Source of the DNA: Diphasiastrum complanatum
Lineage: Eukaryota; Streptophyta; Lycopodiopsida; Lycopodiales; Lycopodiaceae
Length of the DNA stretch: 64,000 bases
Direction: 5' to 3'
NCBI GenBank assembly: GCA_029204225.1
Contig: CM055093.1
Location: 24,719,912-24,783,911, forward strand
Below, one piece after another: positions 21,245 to 33,562 of this stretch. Below the pieces are notes generated by a model. The model was not told the DNA's origin. It saw only the letters and a program-made list of their open reading frames with translations, and did no database searches. Every line of letters begins with the position of its first letter. Positions within the stretch are counted from its first letter, which is position 1. A program made the position numbers and the translations under genes.

Positions 21245-22532
21245 ATGCTTAATCACTCTAATCAGCATGAAGAAAAATTTGAAGCTGAAAGGAAGGTGGC
21301 ACAGCAACAGGTTGATCGCCTCGACAGATATGTCAGCTCCTTGCAAAATGCCCTAACAACCGCACAAGATCAGGTGGACAAGGCCGTGCGGGATGCAAAG
21401 CACCAGGTGCAACTGCTACAAGGTTAACTGCAGATGGTGGAGCAGGATCGCACACGTCTCCAAGGTGAATTGGATGCGACAACCCTTGAGCATGATGCGT
21501 ATCTTCAGACGCAAATACCAGATCATCCGGTAACTCCGACGGAGATCGCGTATTTGTTCAAGAAAGTGAAAACGTACAAAGTGGCCCTTCAGAGATTCCA
21601 AGGCCACTTTGATAGGTTCAAAGGAGCAGCTTCAACTGAGTTGGCAAAGGCTAAAGCAACTATCAGTGACTATGAAAAAGCCGTCATTCAGGTGTTGGTG
21701 GAAGCCGGACCACAAATCCCAGTTCTGGTCATGTTGCAATTCTCCGTTTCGCACAAAATTGCAGTTCCAATGGATACAGGGCTGGATTCGGACATGGACC
21801 ATGGGGGAGCTCCAGAAATAGAAGAACAAGCGCCAGTTGTACAAGCAGTGCTAGTGGGTCCATCCTCATCAAGGACAACACCATTATTCAGAAGGCCCAT
21901 CAGCGTCAAGGACCAAATCCAGAGTTTCTTATCGCAACATCCACATGAGTCCTCGCGTGGTGGTTGGGTCCTTAAGTTCGAGACCTCTGAGATAGAGGCC
22001 GACAAAGAATTGGACAAAATACCCACATTGTGAGAGCAGCCGGCATGGAGAGTTACCATTTTTGAGAAAACTCCAGAATCTATTAAGAGTTATGTGGCCA
22101 GCCCTTGCCAATTGCGGGTAGATCCCTATTATGTGCCAATGCCAGAAATAAATGGAAGGATTTGGGATTGGCTATGGACAAAATCACAATCCATAGGCCC
22201 AATTGGCCAATCATCTATCAGCCATATCAGTGGTCGATATCAGTGGATTTCCGCTGAGCCTTACAAGCATACCAGCAGGAGTATATCCACTCTCTCGATC
22301 CGACAATGCGACAATCAACAATGTTGCTCGTTTATATTTTCGTGCATCAATGATGGGAGGCTCTTGGGAATCTTGCTTTACATCTTGGATGACCTTAAAG
22401 TGGATTGCAAGAGCCCATCGTTGTTTTTTGCCACATAATTCGGATTTAAATATTGTCCGACTCGACTTTATGGAGAAGATGCAGTACCATTTAATAAAGA
22501 TTCGTCGTGAAGCTAATAAAAGTCCCCAATAA
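21245..22532 (+). pseudogene. Unrecognised coiled-coil protein carried by the LTR element
   Basis: A decayed frame starts MLNHSNQHEEKFEAERK at 21245 and continues past a stop at 21425 to another at 22031. It then runs in shifted frames to about 22532. The first ~60 residues and the stretch around EIAYLFKKVKTYKVALQRF form Glu/Gln/Lys-rich heptad-like coiled coils. The middle is Pro/Ser-rich (VLVGPSSSRTTPLF). The end contains a Trp-rich block (IWDWLWTKSQS) and a last stretch with MEKMQYHLIKIRREANKSP. It lies where gag would be expected in the element at 18629-23344, but it has no zinc knuckle. It may be a divergent Gag or an acquired ORF; I cannot name it. Confidence 0.5.
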
Positions 22533-22582
22533 CTACATCTTGCAGGTGTCGTGGGACCGCCACTAGTTTTGGTGGGAGATAC

Positions 22583-23344
22583 TGTTGGAGGGTTTGAGGA
22601 TCCCAAGGAAACCCTAACCCTAGTTAATAAGTGAGAGGGATTTGGCACCCTGCGTGTGTAAGTCCAACCCGATGATCACATAGAGATTTGATTAGTTGAA
22701 AGTCAATAAAAGGACTTTAGGCCTTTTTGTGAAACTTTTAATGTCGCAGGGCCTAAATGTCAAGTTAGTGAATAAAGTTGGGTTTCCCTCCAATTTGGAT
22801 GGTTTCCACTCTTTTTTAAGTTTGAATAATTAGGGAGGCAAAAATGGACCAATAGGATTCAGAGGCCAGGGTCCTCCTCTATACTATAAAAAGGGACCAA
22901 CTCGAGTTCCTATACATGTTCATTTTCTCATTTCAATAAAGCAAATTGGTTCGCTTGTGAAATGGATTGATGAATGTCCTTGCTCTCTATCACTTTTCCT
23001 CTATCTCTCATGCTTTCTTTGGATTTTGCTAATTGATGGATTTGATTGTTATTGGGATTGCATGTTGTTATACGTTTTATGAGAGAGAAAGGGAGAGAGA
23101 GAAAGAGTAAGCTATCTTGTTGTGGATACTCTTGTTAATGGATTGTAGTGTTAGTGGATGTAGTGTTAATGCTTAGGGTTAATGGATGTTAGAGTTAGAT
23201 TTGGATCTTCCATTCATGCTGAAATCTGAACTATACTATCGCTCTCATGGGAACAAATCTATGCGTGACAACTAACTTCGTCTCTTTGATGCTAGATTGA
23301 TTAGATCTTGGAGTCAGGTTAGGCAAGGAAAGAAATCCACTACA
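22583..23344 (+). repeat. 3' LTR with TATA region
   Basis: This 762-bp LTR has a CTATAAAAAGG promoter-like motif near 22883 and AATAAAG near 22936. It is the longer partner of 18629-19015. Confidence 0.72.
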
Positions 23345-24100
23345 GGAACCAGGTCTCAAATTGTCAAAGGACCAGTGTTCTCGAACAATCGAAGAGAAAG
23401 AGCAGATGTGCGAGTATTCTTATTATTCGATAATAGGATCTCTTACGTACGCAATTATCTTTACCAAGCCAAACATAGCTTTTGTAGTCAACTCCCTAAG
23501 TGACTAGCCCTGGTATAACACATTGGAAGGCTCTCATCAGAGTCATGAGATATTTTTGAGCTACTATGGACTTTTGCATTTGTTATGGAACAATTGACAA
23601 TGACAAACTCAAAATACTCAGTGGTTACACAGATGCAAGTGGGGCAGGAGATGTAGACACTCGTAAATCTATTTCTGGATTTACATTTTTCTCAACAATG
23701 GTCCTATTTCCTAGAACAATCGCAAACAATCTTTGATAGCTCTATCTTCTACAAAATCAGAGTATATCGCAGCCTCACAAGCTACAAAGAAAGCAATTCA
23801 CTTGAGAGACTTACTTTTAGATATCAGTCTAAATCAATATGCCCCGACATGATTATTTTCTGATAATCAATATGCCATTGCTTTATCAGCCAACCCTAGA
23901 TTTCATTCTAGGAGTAAGCACATTGAACTCAAGTATCACTATGTTAGAAGCAAAGTTCTCGACAAAGAGGTCGGATTGCAGTACTGTCGAATGCAAGACA
24001 TGACAACGGATATTTTTACCAAAGCATTAAGCTTGGATGCACATAGAAATTTTTTTGCACAACTAAGTTTGAAGGTCAAGGCATTCATAGATTCAGATTA
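23345..24100 (+). pseudogene. Copia RNase H C-terminal fragment
   Basis: Pieces from about 23515 read HWKALIRVMRYF, then SGYTDASGAGDVDTRKSISG, then EYIAASQATK, RSKHIELKYHYVRSKVL and QYCRMQDMTTDIFTKALSL. Several stops and shifts interrupt the frame. It ends in a stop at about 24098, followed by a purine run and an LTR at 24109. This is the 3' end of a copia element whose 5' part is gone or displaced by the neighbouring element. Confidence 0.8.
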
Positions 24101-24108
24101 AGGGAGAG

Positions 24109-25144
24109 TGTTTGATTATTCTTCTACTAATCGACTTATCGACATATTAATCTTCTCCCCCCAACTTTTATCCAGACCTGCAGATTTGTTCATGTTTTTA
24201 CACAGTCTGCATAATTATTCAGAAACGGCTCACAGTGTCGGCATTTTTGTCTTTCGAGATTTTTCTCTCACTTCGGGTTTTTCACAAAATGCCAGATGCC
24301 TCAAATATTAAGAAATTGATGTTGGCGAAGACCTTCGCATTGTTCGCATAATAGTTTACGTTCATTTCTGCAGAGTTACAATTTACGTTTAATTCTGTAG
24401 GCAGACTGTTTATGATCAAAGCCACCGACTTGCATTAATTCATCAACAAGTAATTTATGAAAAGTCCTAACTGGATGGATGTCATCACATCACAGCCAAC
24501 TGGATGACACATTTGACGACCTAATTGCTTAGTATAAATAGCTGTTCATATTCCTACATCTTAAGTAGCATTGAAGGATGAAGATCATCCATCAAGTATT
24601 GAATAGTTAGCGTTCTCTCTCAAACCTGCGAGCTTGGACACTCCTGAGCATTCTAGCTCACTTTTTTAGAGTTGTTTAGAGATTGCTATCATGCTATTGC
24701 TCAGCATTGCGCTTAATTCAAATTTACATTTAGCTGCTCAGAGATAACTTAGAGTACGTGGCTACGATCTGCAACTTGTTGTACTCATTTACATCTGTTT
24801 TATTTTCATACTGAATCAATACTATCTTCTTATTGCGTTCAGGTTCATCTTAGAATGTATGCATTTTTGTAGTTCTTTGCGACTGATTATTTGTCTGATA
24901 ATTCAATGCTTAAATGTTTGGCTACGTAATCACTGTAGTACTAATGATTTCAAAGTTAGTTAGTATACATTTGAACGTGATTTTTATCATTACTGTTTTG
25001 TTTGAAATTGATAGGCGTAGTCATGCATAGAGAAAGAGGAAGATACTTTATTACGCTGCATATGATAAGTTTTTCTTTCTTGTCATTCGATTTTTTTTTT
25101 TTCGAATCTTATTCGACCTATCTTTTACACACCTCTTTCCAACA
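24109..25144 (+). repeat. Copia 3' LTR
   Basis: It begins TGTTTGATTATTC after the purine run AAGGGAGAG and ends TTTCCAACA, 1036 bp. It has AGTATAAATAG near 24531 as a likely TATA box. The same LTR family occurs at 59095-60129, 60487-60660, in inverted form at 25272-25671, and more distantly at 34846. Confidence 0.78.
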
Positions 25145-25271
25145 TAGAGGACCTAGAGCTTTTAGATATGTATTTAGTAAGTGGTCATACTGTACATATT
25201 GATGAGGAGTATTTACAAAAGCAAGTGCAGGGGGTGCTGGAAGTGTTATAGATAAACCATACATTGAGCTT

Positions 25272-25671
25272 CAATGCTACTTAAGATGTAGGAATATGAA
25301 CAACTGTTTCTACTAAGCAATTAGGTCATCAAATGCGTTATCCAGTTGGCTGTGATGTGATGGCATCCATCCAATTAGGACTTCTCATAAACTACTTGCT
25401 GATGAATTAATACAAGTCGGTGGCTTTGATCGTAAACAATTTGTCTGCAGATTTAAACTTAGACTGTAACTCTGCAAAACTGAACGTAAATTGTTATGCA
25501 AAAAATGTGAAAACTGTGAAGGTCTTCGCCAACGTCATTTTCTTAATATTTGAGACATCTGGCAATTTGGAAAAAAGCCGAAGTGAGACTGTGTAAAAAC
25601 AAGAAGAAATCTACAGGTCTGGACGAAGATTAAAATGTCGATTAGTCGATTAGTAGAAGAATAATCCAACA
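25272..25671 (-). repeat. Inverted partial copia LTR
   Basis: This is the reverse complement of the first ~450 bases of the LTR at 24109. It ends TAGAAGAATAATCCAACA at 25671, i.e. an LTR start read on the minus strand. Together the two LTRs form a long inverted repeat with a spacer of roughly 700 bases. No polypurine tract is seen outside it, so it is a truncated or solo LTR. Confidence 0.75.
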
Positions 25672-26266
25672 CTCTATACAGTTTTAAGATGCCCAAGACT
25701 AATTTAGGTCTTTCCCTTAGTATATTAGATACAGGTGAATTAGAAAGGAGGGATAAAATGTTAGGTGACAATGTCGGAGGGGATGGGGGGGGTTTGGATG
25801 GAGTTTTTTCAGACCCAAATTTTTATAGATGTCGCATTGTTTTCTTCACAATTCATGGCTACCTTTGATTTTCTTAATTTTAAAAGTCTGCACGCTGGTA
25901 TGCTTCAATACATCAAATTTCGGACTCCAATCCTCGTGCTCCCATACATAACCAAGTAAGTGTATGCTTTTCAATTGATTTATATATATTAATTTTTTAT
26001 TTTACCTACATTCTCAAAAACATATTATTTCTAGTAACAGTGAGCACTGGAGCTTATATGTGCTATCCTTATACGTCAATGATGAGGGTGTCTATAATCC
26101 GGTTTGTTTGAAAATGAGCTCTATTACACACACCCACAAAAATATCAGATCCGACGCGCATCTTTAGTGTTTGTAGTTTTTCATTTCATGTCGTGCACGC
26201 TGATCCGATATAGTTAAAAATAGTAAGCTCAACTGTGATTGGACTGTTAGTGTAGTTAACATTTGT
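25672..26266. other. Unassigned AT-rich sequence
   Basis: No gene or element end was recognised. The phrase GATCCGAT(A)T near 26199 also occurs near 37691 and 37787, suggesting a shared dispersed repeat. Confidence 0.4.
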
Positions 26267-26620
26267 TATGTATCGTTTCAGTTTAATAGGCTTTAGTTAA
26301 GAAGCCAGCCCGAAGGCTTGTCCCAGGCCAATACCGGGATTACACCTATATATAGCCTAAAATGCCACGTAGAGGCCAAAAGTGAATTTCATGCATTTAT
26401 TAGGTCTATGCCACATGGCGTCCCCATGCAAAGGGGACCTTTTCTTGTATATGTATCATTCTCTTTGTAATAAAGATGGTTCTGCTTTGTGACGCTTGAT
26501 GTGAGCTCCTCCATCACTCTGTTACTTGTGGACGTTGTTTATGGTTTCGATGGTTGGAACTCAGTCAGTGATTGCATCTCTGATCTATACTCTTCACTAG
26601 ATCAGAATTTTCGCATACAA
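26267..26620 (+). repeat. Candidate solo or 5' LTR
   Basis: It starts TGTTATGTATCG and has CTATATATAGCC near 26348 and TAATAAAGATGG near 26469. It ends near CATACA, about 10 bases before TTGGTATCAAATCC. That string resembles the tRNA-Met primer site with two substitutions. No second copy was found in the window, so the ends are inferred. Confidence 0.4.
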
Positions 26621-26639
26621 TGTTAAGTTGGTATCAAAT

Positions 26640-29540
26640 CCAATAGGTTGTGGAGGAATGTGCATGATCGAAGCTCTTGGAAGAGTAGTTCCATCGACGG
26701 TAGCATCAGAAGCGAGCAACGGTAAGGATGTCGTACGGGGTACAGGATGGTCCGGGGTGATCGGAGATGCAAAGCCCTTTGATTCAGTGCATACGAAGCC
26801 AATTTGTAGAATCAAAGTAAAAGAAAATTTCATAGCAAGTAGGCTATGAGGCAGCTGACAAAAAAGAGCTCATAATGGTATCAATTCTCAGTGAATTGTG
26901 GAGCAGTTTGATGTAAACAAGAATTGGGACAAGTTGCTGGACAGTCGAGGTAGATGTGGAGATTCAATTCTCAGCAATTGAATAGAAGGCAGCTCCAAAA
27001 ACATGGAACAAAGCTGAGTCTTTGCAGACTGGGGTTTACAGAGCAAAAACTGGGATCTTTCTCCATAGAGAGCGGAATTTGGTGTTGTAAATCCATAGCA
27101 TAGGTCGCCCATCTACTGCAATCCAGGCTGTAAGAATCCATGCTCAATCATGGAGCAGTGGAGGCACAATTACCAGTTTGTTGAGATAGCCATATCCATG
27201 GATAACTAGGGTTTGAAGCTATAAAAGCTTGGATATTTTGCAAGAAACAATGGTTTTCAAAGCTGTGAATCCATAAAAAGGGGCGCCCAAGTACAAGAAA
27301 GCTAAGTGCAATCAATCGTGGGCGACCGTGGAGAGGTATGAGCACTGGATCCCTGATCTTAGGAGGGCGGCCATAAGAGCTAAAGTGGAGAAGAATGAGG
27401 AAGGAGATGCTCGAGACAAAACACCGCAGCCAACACGAGTGGAGTCTTAGCGGTCGTAAGGGAGTGGTGTCTCGTGGAGCATCGATTGGTGCGCAAGTTT
27501 GATTGTGGCCATGTGATCAAGTAATCTGCTAATCAATGGTGGAGGCCACATGCCACATGGGCCTTTGGATGAGATGTAACGATTGGATGCAAACTGAAAG
27601 GGCCCAAGGCTTGTTAAGTGCAAAGTGCACTTCAATTGCATGATTTGAAGAGCATGATTTCTTCAAAAAGAAGAAACAGTTCATTTTTTGAACTAATTTC
27701 TTAAGGCCACTTTGGAAGTGGATAACTTTGGCTAAAGGAGGGCTTTTGGGGCCAAATAAGGGCCATTTTGGAGCCTGTAAAAGCTTGTGTGAAGCTAACA
27801 GACAAAACAATGACATCATCAAGGAACGGGAGATAAGTGACCCAATGAGGTACGGTTTTCGCTATTTGGTGACCGAAGTGCCAAATTAAGCCAATTTTTG
27901 GCTGAGAGTCTATGGGACAGGCTAGGAAAAAGGCGTGTGCCTATAGCCAAGGAGCTCTAAAGCAATTCTCAAGTGGTTTTGAAGAGCCTAAGCACAGTAT
28001 ATTGTGAGGGAGAGCAGAAAGGGCGGAATTGCGTTGGAGGAAGCTAGTAAATGGGATCAAGTTGCAATGAGGCATCGTGAAACTCTTAATTGGAAAGAAT
28101 TGAGAGAGGGAAACCAATCACAGGTGAGATTCGGGCATTATGCCAAGTTGTTCCACTGAATATGCTAGAATGGCATGGGGCTTCTAGTTTGACTTTTCAA
28201 AAGTTAGAACCTACCAAGGTCAGGGACACTTGGAGCGGCATCTAAAGTTGAGAATCGACAATGGCATTGTCAGATTTGGTGGTTATGGTTACTTCACATG
28301 CTTTTGCAGAGGAATAGACATCACAATTGGGGAGACATTGATACTAGCTTGTTATTGGCGACAATGCAATGATGGCGATCACAAGGTGAAGGATGTCAAT
28401 GGTAAGGTCAGCTGGATGAGCCAAAGAGAAGAGTAAGGAAGTAAATCTAGTAGTTTGACTATGGTTCATGAAGGGGAAAAGATGCAGAGAGGGTAGTCTC
28501 TATGATCAATTGGAGGCATATTGTTGCAGTGACATGGACTTCATGGTGTGCATGAGATGTGTGCATGGTTGGCAATGTAGCAGGGGTCAATACTTGGATT
28601 GACATTGATGGACTGTTATCTACCATCAGGAGCATTGGTAAGCCATCTCTTTGAGGCTTTTATGCATTGGCTATATTTTCGAGTATGTAGGCTTGGCATT
28701 AGATGCTTTGTGGTCTTTTGGAGTGAGATCAAGGAAGCCTAGTCGAAGTCATGTGAAGCCATTTTATCTCAATAAGATCAAGGTTGATGAAGACATGTAT
28801 GCTTGGTGCATGAAGGATGAATGGTAGCTTGGCAAGGCAAGGCAAAGTGGAATGGATGGTTTTGGATGGGACACTTGGACAGTGATGTATCTTTGGGAGG
28901 TACATGGTGCAACATCTCAGAGCAGATGCGTGGAGGTATGGATGCATGGTTATGGTAGCAGTAGATCTACATATGACAAAGGTGTATGATACAAGAGGAT
29001 ATCTTCTTCATCAAGCAATAATCATCAATTGATATGTTTGTCATCCGTGTTGGTTGCATGAGTGTGATTGCTTGCATGTGACTTTGTCATGAGAGTCTTT
29101 TGTGACTAGACGTAGATCTGAGTTGGAGTTTGATTGGTTATGCATTTGCTACTGAAAATAAAACAAAGTACTCATTTGATGCTCAATTACTTGGACATGT
29201 CTACTAGTTGATTTTCTGGTGAGGATATAATCTCAGTGGCAGTAAGATTTTCTCAGGTTGAGCCATAGTCACTCATTGTTATCAGCATTATGACTTTGTC
29301 TTGTAAGCAACTGATAGGATGTCAGTCTAGTAAGATGGAGGATGATAATCTCATGGTGGCAATGAGGTTTTCTCAGTGTGAGTCTTGTGTCTCACGTGGT
29401 CCGCTTGTATTTCAAGTTGGATGATGAACAAGTTAGTTAAGAGTGTGGTAGACTCTTGTTGAGAGCATGGTATTTGGTTGATACTTTGTGAGTCAAGTGC
29501 TTTGACTGTGTACTTGAGTGTGAGTTGAGTACAAGTAGCA
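26640..29540. other. Long non-coding stretch, possible LARD interior
   Basis: About 2.9 kb with no recognisable protein motif in any frame. The + strand is G-rich relative to C, especially at 28000-29500. Internal repeats include GATAATCTCAGTGGCAGTAAG near 29226 and a diverged copy near 29343. Its position after the candidate LTR and primer site suggests the interior of a large non-coding retrotransposon, but no right LTR is visible. Confidence 0.35.
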
Positions 29541-30219
29541 GGAAAATTGCATATGATCTATATACGGACACTCCGGGACATGGCTACACATTTTTATTCT
29601 GATACTCTTATCCCATTTGAGCTTAGATTTGATCTGATTTATTTATGTAAGCTTCAATATTCAAACAAATTCAAAAATGCCAAGACAAAGAGAATACAGA
29701 CCAAGGCAACGAAGACCAAATATACATCTGATTTGATATCTAATTGCAATGGTCCTTGGAGATCTCCCCAATGGAGATAATGCATTTCCGGCAAGAGACA
29801 ATAAAGCTTGTTATCAAAAATTCATATTCACTTGCAATTACAGTGTGTTCTCCACCAAAGAAATGGAGATCATAGAAAAGAAAGCCCTCCGCTTCAACAG
29901 GTATATTCAACTTGAGTGGTTCATATATTATCAAACATGATGTATACAAAAAATTGTATGACATGATACAAAATTACATTTTCAAATGCTATGGATCTTC
30001 AATTTTGATGGATGTTCATATGTCTTTACATTTTATATGCTCTTCCTTCCTTGCTCTTACCTACACATGAGAAATTATCTAAGTTCATCTATTTTGTAAA
30101 ACAGATTCACTAAGAAATAAAGAAAATGACAATTTTCATATGGCATAACATACCTTTACACCATTCAATTGAAATTGATAGTACTGAAGTAGATCGAATT
30201 GCAACATGTCTAGTTCCGA

Positions 30220-31072
30220 TCAAATGTGATTGAGACACCAATCTTCCTCAACCTCGACCATAGCAAGAATGTTGTCATTTCTTTTCACTGTTATTTGAAG
30301 TTGCTCTTGATGGTTTATTGCAAAATCTTGATCAAGTGGCTTCCACTCATTTTTGCATTTTATCCATCTTCTATAATACAACAACAAAGTGAGCATTTGT
30401 TTTTCGATGTGGTATCTAAATGTCATTGATGAGTTACATACTCTACACTCAACTTGCTAATTTTGTTACGTATCCCAACCATCATCCAACAACTCGGCGA
30501 TTATTTCATCACTCAAGTCCTTAAAATAAACATTGTTTTTGTTCGTCAGACATTGCATTTGGGAAAACAAAATCAACAAAAATAGATAAAGGTAGATACC
30601 AACTTAATCTATTATTCTTTGAGCCAGTGCTACATTTTAATATACGTTGAATGTCCATATAAATTCTAGATTGAAAACTTTCTGACATTGCTGAATCTGG
30701 AGAAATCCATTCCTCACTCAAAAATTCTGGTAGAGGATATGGCTCTAATCTATCCAGTAAATCATTTTATCTGGAATATATGTGCTTATAAAAAACAAAC
30801 TCCTGACTCTAAAAGGGATTTTGGAGAAATGACCTTGATGGATACAAATATGCAAAACCAACAAAAATATCGCAAGAAAAATTTAATATAATGAAAATGC
30901 AAATACCAAAGAAATTTAATTTGAATATGTACATCCTAATCGTATACTTACAGTTGCATTTTCTTCTATCATTTGGATTCAAATCCTGAATGCTGAGCTC
31001 TTTGTGAAGATAAGCATGCTGAATTAAAACTTCTGTGATAGATTGACCGGCAGCTAATACTTTGAAATCCAT
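30220..31072 (-). CDS. Possible exon cluster of an unrecognised gene
   Basis: Three minus-strand segments look protein-coding and have splice-like edges. Segment 1 starts with ATG at 31072 (MDFKVLAAGQSITEVLIQ), runs to DPN-like text NPNDRRKCN, then hits GTAAGT near 30952. Segment 2, about 30768-30605, contains LLDRLEPYPLPEFLSEEW and SFQSRIYMDIQRILK and ends near GTATCT. A short piece, DLSDEIIAELLDDGW, follows an AG near 30523. Segment 3 (about 30386-30227) contains EQLQITVKRNDNILAMVEVE and ends WCLNHI with a stop. The junction of segments 1 and 2 does not join cleanly because a stop sits just before segment 2. It may be a pseudogene or a captured gene fragment. I do not recognise the family. 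Confidence 0.28.
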
Positions 31073-31099
31073 TATCCTGCCTTTCTAAGAACTTCTATA

Positions 31100-31730
31100 T
31101 ATGTTATCCAATTGTTTTCTTTTCCTAAAAGAGCCTTTTGAGGAAGGATGCATCAAGATCCATTCATATTTTCGATATATTCTTGGTATCCATTGATCTT
31201 ATGTACTTTTTCATTGCAAATATTGATTGCATCAATGGTTCCTCTTTGTCTCCAATTATGTGTAGTCATTAGTCCAAAATATGTCTATGCAAGCTAAGAT
31301 CGTCGAGAATGAATAGAATGAGAGGTATACCTATGAATGACAATCCGAAATATGAATATGGAAGCTAAGAACAAAGAGAATGAAGAGAATGAGAGGTATA
31401 CCTAAGAATGACAAGAAGGTTTTAAACTAAAAGGAGTAGTTAACTACAGTTTATGAATATTGACGTCAAGTCAACCTCGAGAGTACAAATACGAGCAGCA
31501 AAAGAGCGGGCAGTAACTGTGGTCCAATCACAATCGTTTGTTCTGCCCGACGGAATTTTTGAAAATCACAAAAATCTGGCCGAGAAAGGCAAAACAATTT
31601 TTGTCCGTCAACCATTGTTACAGTTCATCACAGATGGACACCATTGATTGGGACACATAAGCGTTGAAAGCGTGCGAAGTCAAAAAATGCATATTGACAA
31701 AGGGCCCTTAATGCATTTTGAGTTCTAATA
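31100..31730. other. Unassigned sequence upstream of the exon cluster
   Basis: A duplicated phrase, close to AATGAGAGGTATACCTA followed by GAATGACAA, occurs near 31317 and 31389. No gene was recognised. Confidence 0.4.
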
Positions 31731-31806
31731 TCCCCTAATGCATAGAAAGCTAGAAACATGGAGATCACCATAGAATCACATTAGTAATGGAAAGAAGAGT
31801 ACAAAG

Positions 31807-32311
31807 TGTTATGTCCATGGCCAGTAAGTAGGATTCAGTATACTCCTAGTCTTGGATATATGGTACTCCAGTAAATCAAGTTGTTAGTTATGCCACATCA
31901 TACTGGATGTGATCCAAAAGTAACTAATATCCTTGTGAGGCCCACACTAAATGGAGTTTAGACAAGGTATGAGACAGTGTATGCATGTGTAGAGTTATCA
32001 ATAGCAATTCCATGAATAGTTGGTCCATGCTTAGGACTCTATTATAGGTGAATCTATGTATAGGGAACTTAGGGCTATGCATGGCTATGTGCCTAGGTTG
32101 CTTATGGCTCTATATATTGAGGCCAAACTCGCCCTAATACTCGTTGTGATCATTGATTCATTGTCAGAGTTTCACAGCTTCTTATTCATTGGCTTGGGTG
32201 TGAAGCTTCTAGAGTTGATTGGTTGCTTCTACTTGGTTGGGTAGTTGCTCCATAGTGTGTTTTCCATTGTGTTTTGTCTTGTAAGTAGGATCTTAGGGAG
32301 CTTCCCTTATA
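31807..32311 (+). repeat. 5' LTR of the short element
   Basis: This 505-bp LTR shares almost all of its sequence with 33563-34005. CTCTATATATTG near 32110 is the likely TATA region. Confidence 0.8.
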
Positions 32312-32312
32312 G

Positions 32313-32325
32313 TGGTATCAGAGCA
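32313..32325 (+). other. Primer-binding site, initiator tRNA-Met type
   Basis: TGGTATCAGAGCA lies one base after the 5' LTR. Confidence 0.85.
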
Positions 32326-33562
32326 AGGCTTACGAAGATTGGAGAACATGGAGAAAGGCTACCTTTTCGTCGAAATTTCGGATTGGATCCATAGGAATTC
32401 TCTTCCAAGGTGGATAGCAAGGTTGCAAGTTGGTGTACTATCTCAGTTTCAATTTGCATGTTGCTAAGATCCATTACTCTTGGGATTCTTTGTGATGTAG
32501 AGCTTGTGAAGAGGTGGACCAAAGTCTTTTGAAGCTTTCCCTGAAGTTAGAACCAGGAATTCCAGCAATCGGACTTGTAGGAAGTAAAAAAAAACTCAAA
32601 AAAGTATTCCTAAATCCAGTATTTTCTTAATGGAAAGTTTTTTTGGAATGACTCTTACTTTTCTTCAGTTATGTTAGACATATACTCCAGTATCCTGACC
32701 AGTGCATTTGCTTGGGCAAATCCATGCCATTCAAGCTTCCATAAATCAAAACCTATTCACAAGTCTAGCATACTACATTCTACCATACTTTGTTTACCTA
32801 GCAGTTCTACGTCTCGTGATTGTATCGTTTGCATTCACAATTTTGTTTATGGGAGGTAACATACAATCCAACCATATACTATAATACTTTTTGTTTGAAT
32901 TGGAAGATTAAAACCATCTCATATATTCGTATCCCATTTACAGCACTTTCTATAGCAAGAAACTCTAAATAAATGTCTTCATGAAAATACTTTATAAAGC
33001 TGGTATTCAATACATGGTTTAGTAAAGCTTCATATGAGTATGCGTGGTAAAGATATATTTTGAGAACTACCCATTCTCCAACAAATAGGCAACACACCAT
33101 CTTTATATACTAATGATTCAATACAAAAATCATAGGTTAAAAATGCATGCTTATCATCAAAAAACAACCTTTTTGTATGAAGTATATCGAACCCTAATTC
33201 CATAGTATGATGGCAATCCTACACAAGCGACCTACTCTTGAAAAGTATCATGTATTTAAGCATAACATCGACTAGCTCATAAAACAAGTATTTCCTTATC
33301 CCATAAACCATCTAAGAAATGCCACAAGGATCTCCATTGCTAGGTATTATGTGCCCTATCCACATGAATCAATGCTTCATTCCCATTGACGGTACTCTTT
33401 CTTTCATTGCTAATGTGATTCTATGGTGATCTCCATGTTTCTAGCTTTCTATTGATATGCTATCATGAATGTCTTGTTCTCTTCTTGCTTTTAGCTTAAC
33501 TTCATTGTTATTGTTATTAGTTGGGATTTGGCACATGACAGCCTCTTTTTAGCATGTATACC

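Larger units (their letters stand above)
18629..23344 (+). mobile_element. LTR element with gypsy-type primer site and a coiled-coil ORF
   Basis: The left LTR (18629-19015) and right LTR (22583-23344) both begin TGTTGGAGGGTTTG and end CCACTACA. Immediately after the left LTR the sequence TTTGGGGTTGTTTCCGGGGA resembles the gypsy-type primer site TTTGGCGCCGTTGCCGGGGA. GGTGGGAGATAC precedes the right LTR. The left LTR is about half length because its middle, including the TATA region, is missing. The interior holds a broken copia pol (19317-20843), probably a nested fragment, and then a coiled-coil ORF. The bases flanking the two ends (GAGCT and GGAAC) do not match, so the boundaries may have been rearranged. 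Confidence 0.68.

Noticed and set aside
18624-23349. Target-site duplication for the element at 18629-23344
   Set aside because: The flanks GAGCT and GGAAC do not match, so no duplication is claimed.
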